Assembly (NCBI GenBank): GCA_026389415.1
Contig: JAPLHX010000311.1
Coordinates: 1-6,369, forward strand
Origin: Coprothermobacterota bacterium
Lineage (GTDB): Bacteria; Caldisericota; JANLFM01
Reading direction: 5' to 3'
Length of the DNA: 6,369 nt
In this document: positions 1 through 5,730 of the stretch, piece after piece
How the letters are laid out: each line of letters opens with the position of its first letter
Numbering within the stretch: the stretch's first letter is position 1
Notes under the pieces: generated by a model
The model's input: only the letters and a program-made list of their open reading frames with translations
Databases searched by the model: none
What the model was told of the DNA's origin: nothing
Program-made: the position numbers and the translations under genes

Positions 1-15
1 AATGACAATGAGGGG

Positions 16-97
16 GACGGCTCAGGGTGACAAAAACGAGTCAATAGCAAGATTCTTCAGCGAAGGGCGCTTCAGAATGACAAGAGGAAGGCGCACC
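16..97 (+). repeat. Interspersed repeat, left copy (partner at 6080-6161)
   Basis: This stretch aligns without large gaps to 6080-6161. By eye I count about nine differences, including one A-run length change, so identity is close to 90 percent. It holds a GGCTCAGGGTGACA element (19-32) and a fuller element (49-81). In the fuller element the arms ATTCT (52-56) and AGAAT (74-78) can pair around a 17-base loop. An inner AGCG/CGCT pairing is also possible. It ends before the promoter of the epimerase gene, and nothing suggests it is translated. Confidence 0.85.
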
Positions 98-162
98 GGG
101 GCGATCGGGGGAAATTGGCGGGACAAGGGGAATGGGTTGCATCAGGGGGACATCGGTTTGTG

Positions 163-168
163 TATAAT
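163..168 (+). promoter_or_regulatory. -10 box of the epimerase gene, probable leaderless start
   Basis: A perfect TATAAT lies here, with only 7 bases between it and the ATG at 176. Transcription normally begins about 6-8 bases after the -10 box, so the mRNA would begin at or next to the start codon. The bases before the ATG (CGCTGGT) contain no Shine-Dalgarno sequence, as expected for a leaderless message. The best -35 candidate is TTGCAT at 137-142, but its 20-base spacing is poor, so recognition may rest mainly on the -10 box. Confidence 0.6.
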
Positions 169-175
169 CGCTGGT

Positions 176-1120
176 ATGGGACTTTTTCTCGTAACCGGTG
201 GGGCGGGATTCATCGGTTCGCACCTGGCGGAGCATTTGCTGAATGCTGGTCATCGGGTGCGGATCCTGGACAATCTGTCCACCGGGCGGCGCCAGAATCT
301 TGCGCATTTGTCAAAAAAAGTGGAATTCCTGCTGGGAGACATCCGTCGGCAGACTGACTTGGGTACCGCCACCAAAGGTTCGGACGGAGTGTTTCACTTG
401 GCGGCGATCGCCTCCGTGCAGCGATCGATCCGCTATCCGCTCCTGACCCATGAAGTGAATGCCACCGGAACCTTACGTCTGCTGCAAGCGGCCCGCCGCA
501 CCGGGGTGGCTCGGGTGGTGGTGATCTCCACGGCTGCCGTATACGGGGACGCCCCATCGCTGCCGGTGCAAGAGGATTCCCTGCCGGCTCCTCTTTCCCC
601 CTACGGAACCAGCAAGGCCGCCGCCGAAGAGTACGCCTTGATGTTTTCCCGTCTGGGCTGGCTGCAAACGGTGGTGATCCGACCCTTCAATATTTATGGT
701 CCGCGCCAGGATCCCGGCTCTCCCTACTCCGGCGTGATTTCCCGTTTCGTGGAATCCGCGGTGCGGGGGCGCGATCCTGCCCTCTACGGCGACGGATCAC
801 AGACCCGGGATTTCCTGTTCGTGGCCGACCTCTGCCGTGCCTTGGCTCAGGCCATGGAGGAAGAAAAGGCCGAGGGACAGATCCTGAACGTGGCCGGGGG
901 GCGCGAGACCAGCATCGCCACGCTGGGTGAGGTGCTCTTCCGGCTGCAGGGCAGGGCCTTTGCCCCCTCCATTCACCCAGCCCGCTCCGGTGACATCCGC
1001 CACTCCCTGGCCTCCATCGCCAAAGCGGAAACCATCCTGGGCTGGCGGCCGCAGACGCCGTTGGAGCAAGGCCTGCGTCAGACATTACACTGGATGCGCC
1101 GGGAGGAAGAAGGGGAATGA
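176..1120 (+). CDS. NAD-dependent sugar epimerase/dehydratase (UDP-glucose 4-epimerase-like)
   Basis: This is an extended short-chain dehydrogenase/reductase of 314 residues, a usual length for the family. It interconverts or oxidises nucleotide sugars in the cytoplasm. Visible features are the N-terminal Rossmann motif GGAGFIG (8-14), Asp32 in LDNLSTG suited to binding the NAD ribose, HLAA (74-77), STAAVYG (118-124) with the active-site Ser/Thr, catalytic Tyr143 and Lys147 in YGTSK, the substrate-domain motif RPFNIYGPRQDP (169-180), and RDFLFVADL (211-219). A typical SGDIRHSL...LGWRP tail follows (271-292). The frame is open upstream to base 2, but that part translates the interspersed repeat, and homology begins at MGLFLVTGGAG, so the start is placed at 176. 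It overlaps the next gene by 4 bases and should be co-transcribed with it. The substrate (UDP-Glc, UDP-GlcNAc or UDP-GlcA) cannot be fixed from motifs alone. Confidence 0.93.
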   Translation: MGLFLVTGGAGFIGSHLAEHLLNAGHRVRILDNLSTGRRQNLAHLSKKVEFLLGDIRRQTDLGTATKGSDGVFHLAAIASVQRSIRYPLLTHEVNATGTLRLLQAARRTGVARVVVISTAAVYGDAPSLPVQEDSLPAPLSPYGTSKAAAEEYALMFSRLGWLQTVVIRPFNIYGPRQDPGSPYSGVISRFVESAVRGRDPALYGDGSQTRDFLFVADLCRALAQAMEEEKAEGQILNVAGGRETSIATLGEVLFRLQGRAFAPSIHPARSGDIRHSLASIAKAETILGWRPQTPLEQGLRQTLHWMRREEEGE

Positions 1121-2466
1121 TCTGGCGGCGCTGGCGGGCACTGTTGCTTGCCCTGGGCGATGCGGTAATTCTAAACGGCGTGTTCCTGGCGGTGTTCTTG
1201 CTGCGCTATGGGTCGGAACTGTCCCCCATCAACTTCAATCCCTACGCCAACTACTTCTGGTTGTACACGATCCTCTATCTGCTCTTGTTGGCCCTTTTCG
1301 GCGCCTTCGAGCCCGAACCGCAATTCAGTTGGTTGGATCAATTGCTGGTGCTGGTGCCGGTGATAGGCGCCTTCTTCGTGCTGCAGTTGGTGTTTCTATT
1401 CGTCACGCGGGAGTTCGGTTTCCCCCGACTGGTGCTGACCGAATCCTATTTGTTGATCTGGGGCCTGTCCTCCGTCCTCCATGCCGTCGACAGCCACGTT
1501 CTGCGCCGGACGGAGCCGCCGCGGCGGTTGCTGGTGATCGGAGAGGAACAAGACCTGCTGGCGTTGATGGCCCAGAAGGAGAAGCTGGGCCGTGCCCAAG
1601 TGGTGGGCGCCGTCGGGCGATCCGGCCTGCAGGCGATCCCCGATCTCCCGGTCTACGGTGGGGCGCCTCTCTTACAACTGCTGAAGGAAGCCGGCGCCGG
1701 TGAGCTGCTGATCCTGTCCTCCCCCCGTTTGGCGTCAGAACTAATGAATCTGTTGGTGGAAGCCAAGCAGAGCGGGATCGCGGTATCCATGATCCCCTCG
1801 CTGTACGACATGCTGACCGCTGCCGTGTCGTTTGGACGAACCGGTGATTTGCCGACGGTCGTCGTCTGGCGGGGGCAGAACCGGTGGATCGAACGGTGGG
1901 CCAAGCGCAGCCTGGACCTGGCCGCGTCGTCTCTGCTGCTGGCGCTCCTGTCGCCGGTGTTGCTGCTGGCGGCGGCGGGGGTCCTGCTGACCTCTCGCGG
2001 ACCGCTGTTGTTGCGGCAGGAACGGGTAGGATTGGCAGGAAAGACCTTCACGGTCACCAAATTCCGCACCATGCGCCAGGACGCAGAGCGAGAAAGCGGA
2101 CCGGTCTTTGCCCGGCAAAACGATCCCCGCGTCACCCCTTATGGCCGGATTCTGCGTCTGCTGCGGATCGACGAACTGCCCCAGCTATGGCAGGTGTTGC
2201 GGGGGGAAATGAGCCTGGTGGGCCCGCGGCCGGAACGTCCCGTCTTCGTGGAGCAGTTCCTGCAGGAGGTCCCCGGCTACGGGTTGCGCTTCCTGGCCAA
2301 ACCGGGGATGACCGGCATGGCTCAGATCTACGGCTCTTATGAAACCACCCCGGAGAACAAGTTGCGCTACGACCTGGCCTACATCCGCGGCCAGTCCCTG
2401 CGTACCGACCTGCGCCTGCTGTTTTTAACCTTCAAGTTGATGCTGGGACGAAAAGGGGCACGATAG
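1117..2466 (+). CDS. Polyprenyl-phosphate glycosyl-1-phosphate transferase (bacterial sugar transferase, WbaP type)
   Basis: This membrane enzyme (449 residues) moves a sugar-1-phosphate from a nucleotide sugar to a polyprenyl phosphate, the first step of many exopolysaccharide and O-antigen pathways. The N-terminal part has hydrophobic segments at about 9-29, 47-64, 75-97 and 107-122. A soluble Rossmann-like region follows (about 137-250, starting RRLLVIGEE). The C-terminal PF02397-type catalytic domain starts at KRSLDL (263-268) with a long hydrophobic helix (about 269-293). Its motifs are KFRTM (315-319), IDELPQL (351-357) with the catalytic Asp-Glu pair D352/E353, MSLVGPRPER (365-374), KPGMTG (395-400) and YDLAYI (418-423). 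The five-part layout matches the long WbaP/CpsE class rather than the short PglC class. The start codon overlaps the epimerase stop as ATGA, and GGAGGAAG/AAGGGG lies just upstream. The neighbouring epimerase may supply its nucleotide-sugar substrate; that link is inferred. Confidence 0.93.
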   Translation: MIWRRWRALLLALGDAVILNGVFLAVFLLRYGSELSPINFNPYANYFWLYTILYLLLLALFGAFEPEPQFSWLDQLLVLVPVIGAFFVLQLVFLFVTREFGFPRLVLTESYLLIWGLSSVLHAVDSHVLRRTEPPRRLLVIGEEQDLLALMAQKEKLGRAQVVGAVGRSGLQAIPDLPVYGGAPLLQLLKEAGAGELLILSSPRLASELMNLLVEAKQSGIAVSMIPSLYDMLTAAVSFGRTGDLPTVVVWRGQNRWIERWAKRSLDLAASSLLLALLSPVLLLAAAGVLLTSRGPLLLRQERVGLAGKTFTVTKFRTMRQDAERESGPVFARQNDPRVTPYGRILRLLRIDELPQLWQVLRGEMSLVGPRPERPVFVEQFLQEVPGYGLRFLAKPGMTGMAQIYGSYETTPENKLRYDLAYIRGQSLRTDLRLLFLTFKLMLGRKGAR

Positions 2467-2511
2467 CGCTACCGTCGATATTGCCGAAAGAGGGCAAGCA
2501 TTCGAGGATAG

Positions 2512-2600
2512 AGCTTCGCTCCGCTCAACATGACCTCCCAAGGACTGGCCTGCAGATGCTGCCGGTGGGAGCGCTGTGATCACCTTGGGGCTGAGCGGAG
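2512..2600. repeat. Decayed interspersed-repeat pair forming nested inverted repeats
   Basis: The 3' spacer between the convergent polysaccharide and hepT genes holds a minus-strand copy of the TGTCATGTTGAGCGGAGCG-type repeat (2512-2534). A second fragment, CTGAGCGGAGATGC, lies at 2591-2604. CTCCGCTCA (2519-2527) and TGAGCGGAG (2592-2600) are perfect 9-base inverted arms. Inside them CTCCCA (2535-2540) and TGGGAG (2566-2571) also pair. No T-run follows on either strand, so it is not a classic intrinsic terminator, although a hairpin between two convergent genes could still slow or end transcription. Confidence 0.6.
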
Positions 2601-2610
2601 ATGCAATGCG

Positions 2611-2961
2611 CTAGGGGTTGGTGAATTGGTTTAGGAGGTCTTCTACTTGATGAAGCATGACCGGTAGCTGCTTTTCTATAATTGCCCAAACGCGAGAGTG
2701 CTCGACTAGATCGTATCCGTGGATCAGCAGATTGCGGAAGCTCATGATTCGCGGGTAGTAGCCAATACGGTTCGCCGTTTCCTTATCTACAGTTTGCAGA
2801 CGTCGAATCGCCTCCCCGATGATTTCGAAACTTCTCTCGACGGCTTGGCGAAGGACCCGATTTGCCGAATACTCCTGAAGAGATTTGTCAGCGGTGATGG
2901 AGAGAATGAACCGGGCCTGATCCCGAATGTCGTCTAGTAGTTTAGGTGTCTTTTCGTTCAT
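2611..2961 (-). CDS. hepT: HepT-like HEPN ribonuclease toxin
   Basis: This is a small alpha-helical protein of 116 residues, the usual size of HepT/DUF86 toxins. The family fold is a four-helix HEPN bundle that dimerises and cuts RNA. The diagnostic RX4HXY motif is present as RNLLIHGY, with Arg76, His81 and Tyr83. In studied MntA-HepT pairs the Tyr is the residue modified by AMP addition, which silences the RNase. The motif FEIIGEAIRR (45-54) is also typical of the family. The ATG lies inside the end of the upstream nucleotidyltransferase gene, with a 20-base overlap and a different frame, so the two genes should be translationally coupled. All expected catalytic residues are present and I see no sign of decay. 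Its RNA target cannot be told from sequence. Confidence 0.92.
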   Translation of the reverse strand: MNEKTPKLLDDIRDQARFILSITADKSLQEYSANRVLRQAVERSFEIIGEAIRRLQTVDKETANRIGYYPRIMSFRNLLIHGYDLVEHSRVWAIIEKQLPVMLHQVEDLLNQFTNP

Positions 2962-3262
2962 ACAGGATTGTCCGGGTGCGGTTCACTTCTTGGATAAAAA
3001 ATGGATTTTTCAACGCGGATGTCTCCACCAAGTCAACCTTCTTCCCCAATAGCAGGGATAGTTCTTCTTGGAACTGGAAATAACGATCCATCCAGGGTCC
3101 CAAATCTGCGGTGGATTCGTACTCCACCAGGAAGTCCAGGTCGCTGGTTTGAGGGTCGAAGGGTTCATCGGCAGCCGACCCAAAAATCTCCAAGCGCCTC
3201 ACTTGGTATTTGCGGCAGAGTTCCCTGAGTTCGGATTGTCGATCGATCAGCAGCGGTAGCAT
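2942..3262 (-). CDS. mntA: MntA-like minimal nucleotidyltransferase antitoxin
   Basis: This protein of 106 residues is of the DNA polymerase beta-type minimal nucleotidyltransferase family. In MntA-HepT systems it transfers AMP groups from ATP to the HepT active-site tyrosine. The Gly-Ser loop FGSAADEPFDP starts with G28-S29 and is followed by the metal-binding pair Asp41 and Asp43 (SDLDFLVEY). The third acidic residue is probably Asp77 in KKVDLVE. Eleven residues separate GS from DLD. From memory, this spacing also occurs in other family members with the FDPxxSDLD form. An in-frame ATG at 3283 would add seven residues, but GGAGAGG (3274-3268) lies 5 bases before the ATG at 3262, so that start is preferred. 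The gene comes first in the pair and overlaps hepT by 20 bases. Confidence 0.92.
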   Translation of the reverse strand: MLPLLIDRQSELRELCRKYQVRRLEIFGSAADEPFDPQTSDLDFLVEYESTADLGPWMDRYFQFQEELSLLLGKKVDLVETSALKNPFFIQEVNRTRTILYERKDT

Positions 3263-3570
3263 GTGTCCCTCTCCGGAAAGCATAGCGAAAACCGGCCAAC
3301 ACGGAAAGGTGGGCAGGATGGGGTCGGTTCAGGAGAAACCCTTTTCTTCGTCGCCGCACTGACTACCCTCCTGCGCTGGACCTTCTTCACCTGGGGTAAG
3401 GACAACCGGCAACCACGGTGGAGGGATACGACCAGTTGTCTCTCTTGGTTCAGACGTATCAAGATCGCATGGATCTGGTTTCACCTATGATGTGTTAGAC
3501 TCGAATTCAATGAGACGGCGAAGTGCCATTGGGGAAACCAAGAAGGGAATGGTGGCCGCAGGGAATCAAA
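3263..3570. other. Non-coding spacer between mntA and the broken toxin pair
   Basis: This is about 300 bases between divergently arranged modules. Open frames up to 75 codons exist on both strands, but their translations show no recognisable motif or periodic hydrophobicity, and several compete in the same place. It should contain promoters for both flanking modules. The only hexamers I noticed (TATGCT on the minus strand at 3284-3279 and TATGAT on the plus strand at 3486-3491) lack matching -35 boxes. A short GGTT...AACC inverted repeat lies near 3326-3340. Nothing firmer is supported. Confidence 0.5.
3268..3274 (-). promoter_or_regulatory. Shine-Dalgarno site deciding the mntA start
   Basis: GGAGAGG on the minus strand sits 5 bases before the ATG at 3262. 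It lies inside the frame if the upstream ATG at 3283 were used, which argues for the downstream start. A weak -10-like TATGCT (3284-3279) overlaps the upstream ATG and would give a short leader containing this site, but no convincing -35 box is found 17 bases above it. Confidence 0.65.
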
Positions 3571-3881
3571 ATGAAAATTTTCGTAGATTGTTTTAAACAC
3601 AAAATCCGGCTCACGGATGAAAGATGGCTCACATCCTGGAACACTCGGAAATGCAAGGCATGGAGGATGAGCTCGAACGGGTGTTGCGGCAGCCGGTGGT
3701 GGTGCGCGGATCACACTCAGACAAGACAGTATGGCTATTCTACGGGTTCTATGCACAAACTACTGTAGGCAGCAAACGGCTATGCGTTTTGGTAAAATTC
3801 GTAGAAGATGATGCGTTTGTCGTCACGGTTTGTCTGACAGACAAACCGAAAGTAGGAGAAGATCTATGGCCGACAGATTGA
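3571..3881 (+). pseudogene. BECR-fold-like (PBECR/RelE-related) toxin gene, frameshifted
   Basis: Two overlapping frames together make one protein of about 103 residues. The first frame starts at ATG 3571, behind AGGGA (3560-3564), and encodes MKIFVDC...IRLTDERW (19 residues). A -1 shift at 3627 then joins AHILEHSEMQGMEDELERVL and continues to the stop at 3879-3881. LTDERWxHI followed by H-x-EM, a polar hairpin (SHSDKTVWLFYGFY), LCVLVKF and DAFVVTVCLTDK...GEDLW resemble, from memory, small proteins annotated as PBECR-type nucleases that are often paired with DUF2283. The simplest reading is loss of one G in TGG(G)CTCAC. The 85-residue frame starting at 3624 could be made alone, but it lacks the LTDERW start and a good ribosome site. 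The downstream partner overlaps by 16 bases and is also broken. A sequencing error is the main alternative explanation. Confidence 0.7.
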
Positions 3882-4075
3882 GACTCTAGTTCGACGCCGA
3901 AGCCGACTACCTTGAGGTGCAGTTTCACGAGGGCAGCGGCACTATGAGGGAAACCGCACATGACGCCGTGATGGAGCGGGTGGATGCGCAAGGAAAGGTC
4001 CTTGGCTTCAGTATCTTGGGTGTGAGCCGGTTCAAGAAGACGAAACCGCTGGAAGCCAACCTGACCACGGCGTGA
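3866..4075 (+). pseudogene. DUF2283-like antitoxin-type gene with an in-frame amber codon
   Basis: Read from ATG 3866 to TGA 4073-4075, this frame has 69 codons. Codon 8 is TAG (3887-3889) in the context MADRLRL-stop-FDAEADYLEVQF. The rest continues the DUF2283 pattern: an FDxEADxLxVxF strand, a G...RETAHDAVMERVDAQGKVLGF stretch in which a valine/aspartate-rich hairpin leads to D-x-x-G-x-V-x-G-F, and SILGVSRF. DUF2283 proteins are small (about 50-80 residues) and often sit next to small toxin-like genes. The start is well supported by AGGAG (3854-3858), 7 bases upstream, and by the 16-base overlap with the preceding gene. TAG could have come from a single change of CAG, TGG, TAC/TAT or AAG. 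Restart at ATG 3944 would lose the first strand. Mutation, sequencing error or stop-codon reassignment would all fit, but the first is most likely because its partner is also damaged. Confidence 0.7.
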
Positions 4076-4289
4076 AGGATGGGGTCATGAAGGCTGGGTC
4101 CAGGTCTCCTCTGAAATAGTGCCTCGGACTCGCAACACGAAGTTGAATCGGACTTGACCCCGATAACCACCCCATCGGTGAGTATCGAGCAACGGATCAC
4201 CGTATGGATTTAGATCGAAATTCTTCACTTCGCTATTTTCAAAGTCAGTATATAGTCGGCTCAACTACAAAGGCGAAGGAGGACAGAAG
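4076..4289. other. Gene-free spacer
   Basis: No coding frame with recognisable content is seen. The sequence between the DUF2283 remnant and the transposase-like remnant becomes AT-richer at about 4200-4260. A TATATA at 4249-4254 resembles a -10 box, but no good -35 box accompanies it. The frame of the following remnant stays open back to about 4203 without recognisable homology. Confidence 0.4.
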
Positions 4290-4376
4290 GTGCAAGCGAC
4301 CCGGACAGGGTGGCTCACAGGCGATGAAGCATTCGTTGACCAGTTGGAGATGCTGATCCCCGCTTTCGCGGGGTGA
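4290..4376 (+). pseudogene. Possible C-terminal remnant of a REP-associated (IS200-like) transposase
   Basis: The 28-codon frame contains RTGWLTGDEAFVDQLE. This resembles the conserved C-terminal signature of many REP-associated tyrosine transposases (RTGRPLGDEAFVxxLE in remembered examples). The usual basic tail after it (a GRxLRPxKPGRP type) is missing. Instead the frame runs into the GC-rich REP-like hairpin at 4358-4373 and stops at TGA 4374-4376. AAGGAGG (4276-4282) happens to precede the GTG at 4290, but no catalytic HUH or Tyr motif is present, so no active enzyme is possible. The match is short and could be chance. Confidence 0.4.
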
Positions 4377-4378
4377 CA
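4356..4378. repeat. REP-like GC-rich hairpin
   Basis: CCCCGC (4358-4363), the loop TTTC and GCGGGG (4368-4373) form a perfect 6-base-pair stem, flanked by GAT and TGAC. On the minus strand this reads GTCACCCCGC...GCGGGGATC, like the short palindromic units found scattered in many bacterial genomes. It differs from the TGTCATnCTGA repeats elsewhere in the window. There is no T-run, so a terminator role is weak, although it lies just downstream of the minus-strand RES gene stop. Confidence 0.6.
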
Positions 4379-4433
4379 GGGGTAACAGGGGGCAGGCCAG
4401 TCGCTCCCTCAACTTTGGGAATCGCGGCACATA

Positions 4434-5033
4434 TTATCCCGTCCAGAACTCAATCCCGTAATCGCGCAAGACCTGATCGACCTCTGCCGCTACACCGCCA
4501 GTGGGATCCAAGATTTCCTGGCGGTTCGACACGTAGACTTTGCATTGGGCTCGATCAAATAGAGCTACTGCGACTTGTTGCGGGTCATGCCGGGTGACGT
4601 ATAAGATTCCATCCGGCTTGTCGGGATGCTGAAAGACTGCTTGTGCCCAGCGCCCAGCCATACGACGGTCTCCCGAGTTCAGACTCCCGTTCACCCCGAG
4701 CCAGACCATGGAAGCTCCGGATGTCAGGTTCACCAAGCGGATTTCTTCCGTGGAAACAATCCGGCAGAAACAACGAATGCGCAGGAAATTGCTCGTTACG
4801 TAAGGAAACTCTCGGTCGCGAGTAAGCTGCAGGGTTTCAATCAGCGCCCCGTGAAGGGCCTTGGCCATATACAACACGCCGAACTCTTTTCGATCCGGCG
4901 CATCGAAACGATTCCAGCCAGTCTTGCCGAAAAACAGGGGATCTTGCACGCACTGATAGATGCGGACCCAGGCGCTGCCGGATGAAAAGGATTCCAGCCG
5001 AAGATCCGCAGGAAGGGTAATCTTAGATGGCAC
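4434..5033 (-). CDS. RES-domain protein (probable NAD-consuming toxin)
   Basis: This protein of about 199 residues belongs to the RES family (PF08808). Studied members break down NAD+ and act as toxins beside Xre/MbcA-type antitoxins. Numbered from the GTG at 5033, the visible features are WVRIY with Arg24, NRFD (41-44), FGVLYMA with Tyr55, HGALIETL with Glu66, and DGILYVTRHDP (141-151), followed by VAVALFDRA. Arg, Tyr and Glu match the expected active-site set. The Ser usual in the final motif (YxSRxD) is Thr147 here, a conservative change that leaves a hydroxyl. A TTG at 5045 would add four residues, but it has no ribosome site, whereas GGA lies 7 bases before the GTG. Translation probably couples to the upstream HTH gene, which it overlaps by 11 bases. 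The end is TAA at 4434-4436. Confidence 0.88.
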   Translation of the reverse strand: MPSKITLPADLRLESFSSGSAWVRIYQCVQDPLFFGKTGWNRFDAPDRKEFGVLYMAKALHGALIETLQLTRDREFPYVTSNFLRIRCFCRIVSTEEIRLVNLTSGASMVWLGVNGSLNSGDRRMAGRWAQAVFQHPDKPDGILYVTRHDPQQVAVALFDRAQCKVYVSNRQEILDPTGGVAAEVDQVLRDYGIEFWTG

Positions 5034-5679
5034 CCTGCTTTCCAAAAGAGAGGGCTGCTTTCATCACGTCTGATTTCTTGTTTCTCCGCAATTCCTCCAG
5101 GGGAGTTTTTCCCTCCAAGCGGCCATTCGGCGTCAGCAGGAACGCCAGTTTCATCCAGGGATCCAGATCCCAAAGCGCCGAGAGGACTTCCTCCATTCCC
5201 GGCCACATCCCCTTTGCCGAGAATTGCCAGGCGGGAAAGAGAAAGGTTCGACTTAAGGGGAGAGCCAACAGTTTACCTTGTTCCCTTCGCTTCGCGATGG
5301 CTTGACGAGATATCCCCAAGATTTTCTGCACTTCTGCAACCTTGATGGATCCGCCTTCTACGTTCAGCAGGGCCTGCATTCGAGTCGTTAACTGAAGTTG
5401 CCTGAGGGCGGAATGATCCGCATTTTTCGCTAAAGCCCTTCGTAATGTTTCCATCAGTACATCAATATCGGTTTCCTGACCTGCTGCTTCCTTCAGGTCT
5501 CGAGCCGAAAGCGCAGCGATCGAGTCTGTAAGAGAACGCAATGCGCGGTGCATAACGACATTCCGGTCTGCTCTCGGTTCGAAGTAGGAATGCAAAACCC
5601 GATCGATCAGCTCCACATCAGTTGGCGTGGGCCCGGTGTCAATATCCTTCCGTTTTTCGTGAACACTCGTTTCCGGCAT
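5023..5679 (-). CDS. Helix-turn-helix antitoxin-like protein of the RES module
   Basis: This protein of 218 residues is not matched to a named gene. A helix-turn-helix is visible at about 111-135 (IKVAEVQKILGISRQAIAKR). The N-terminal 100 residues are mostly predicted helix. The C-terminal part (173-213: DPWMKLAFLLTPNGRLEGKTPLEELRR..., then ALSFG) resembles the region that antitoxins of the MbcA/ParS group use to hold RES toxins: W, a GxTPLExLR turn, then a short helix. It is much longer than the usual Xre-type antitoxin. It lies directly upstream of the RES gene and overlaps it, so a role as antitoxin and self-repressor is inferred. The start is ATG 5679 with AAGGAG (5693-5688) 8 bases before it. 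A TTG at 5730 in frame is rejected because it is the -35 box itself. Confidence 0.85.
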   Translation of the reverse strand: MPETSVHEKRKDIDTGPTPTDVELIDRVLHSYFEPRADRNVVMHRALRSLTDSIAALSARDLKEAAGQETDIDVLMETLRRALAKNADHSALRQLQLTTRMQALLNVEGGSIKVAEVQKILGISRQAIAKRREQGKLLALPLSRTFLFPAWQFSAKGMWPGMEEVLSALWDLDPWMKLAFLLTPNGRLEGKTPLEELRRNKKSDVMKAALSFGKQGAI

Positions 5680-5700
5680 CGCGTGATCTCCTTCGAAGTG

Positions 5701-5730
5701 ACTATAATTGACGCAAGACGGTAATGTCAA
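5701..5730 (-). promoter_or_regulatory. Promoter of the HTH-RES operon
   Basis: On the minus strand, TTGACA (5730-5725) is followed after 18 bases by TATAGT (5706-5701), which matches five of six -10 consensus bases. Transcription would begin near 5694, giving a leader of about 15 bases that contains the AAGGAG ribosome site. It fits a sigma70-type housekeeping promoter and is the best one on the minus strand of this window. Confidence 0.8.

Noticed and set aside
2..175. N-terminal extension of the epimerase frame to base 2
   Set aside because: The extension translates the interspersed repeat, lies upstream of the -10 box at 163, and family homology begins at the ATG at 176.
927..1703. 258-codon frame overlapping the epimerase and sugar transferase
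   Set aside because: It is a GC-rich shadow frame. Both real genes show complete domain motifs in their own frames.
2535..2571. Intrinsic terminator after the sugar transferase gene
   Set aside because: The 6-base stem has a long loop and no following T-run on either strand.
3263..3490. 75-codon plus-strand open frame upstream of the toxin remnant
   Set aside because: No motif, no ribosome site of note, and it begins at the mntA start region. It looks like chance.
3486..3491. TATGAT as promoter of the broken toxin pair
   Set aside because: No acceptable -35 box lies 16-19 bases upstream.
5680..5730. Longer HTH protein starting at TTG 5730
   Set aside because: That TTG is part of the -35 box TTGACA, and a strong ribosome site supports the ATG at 5679.
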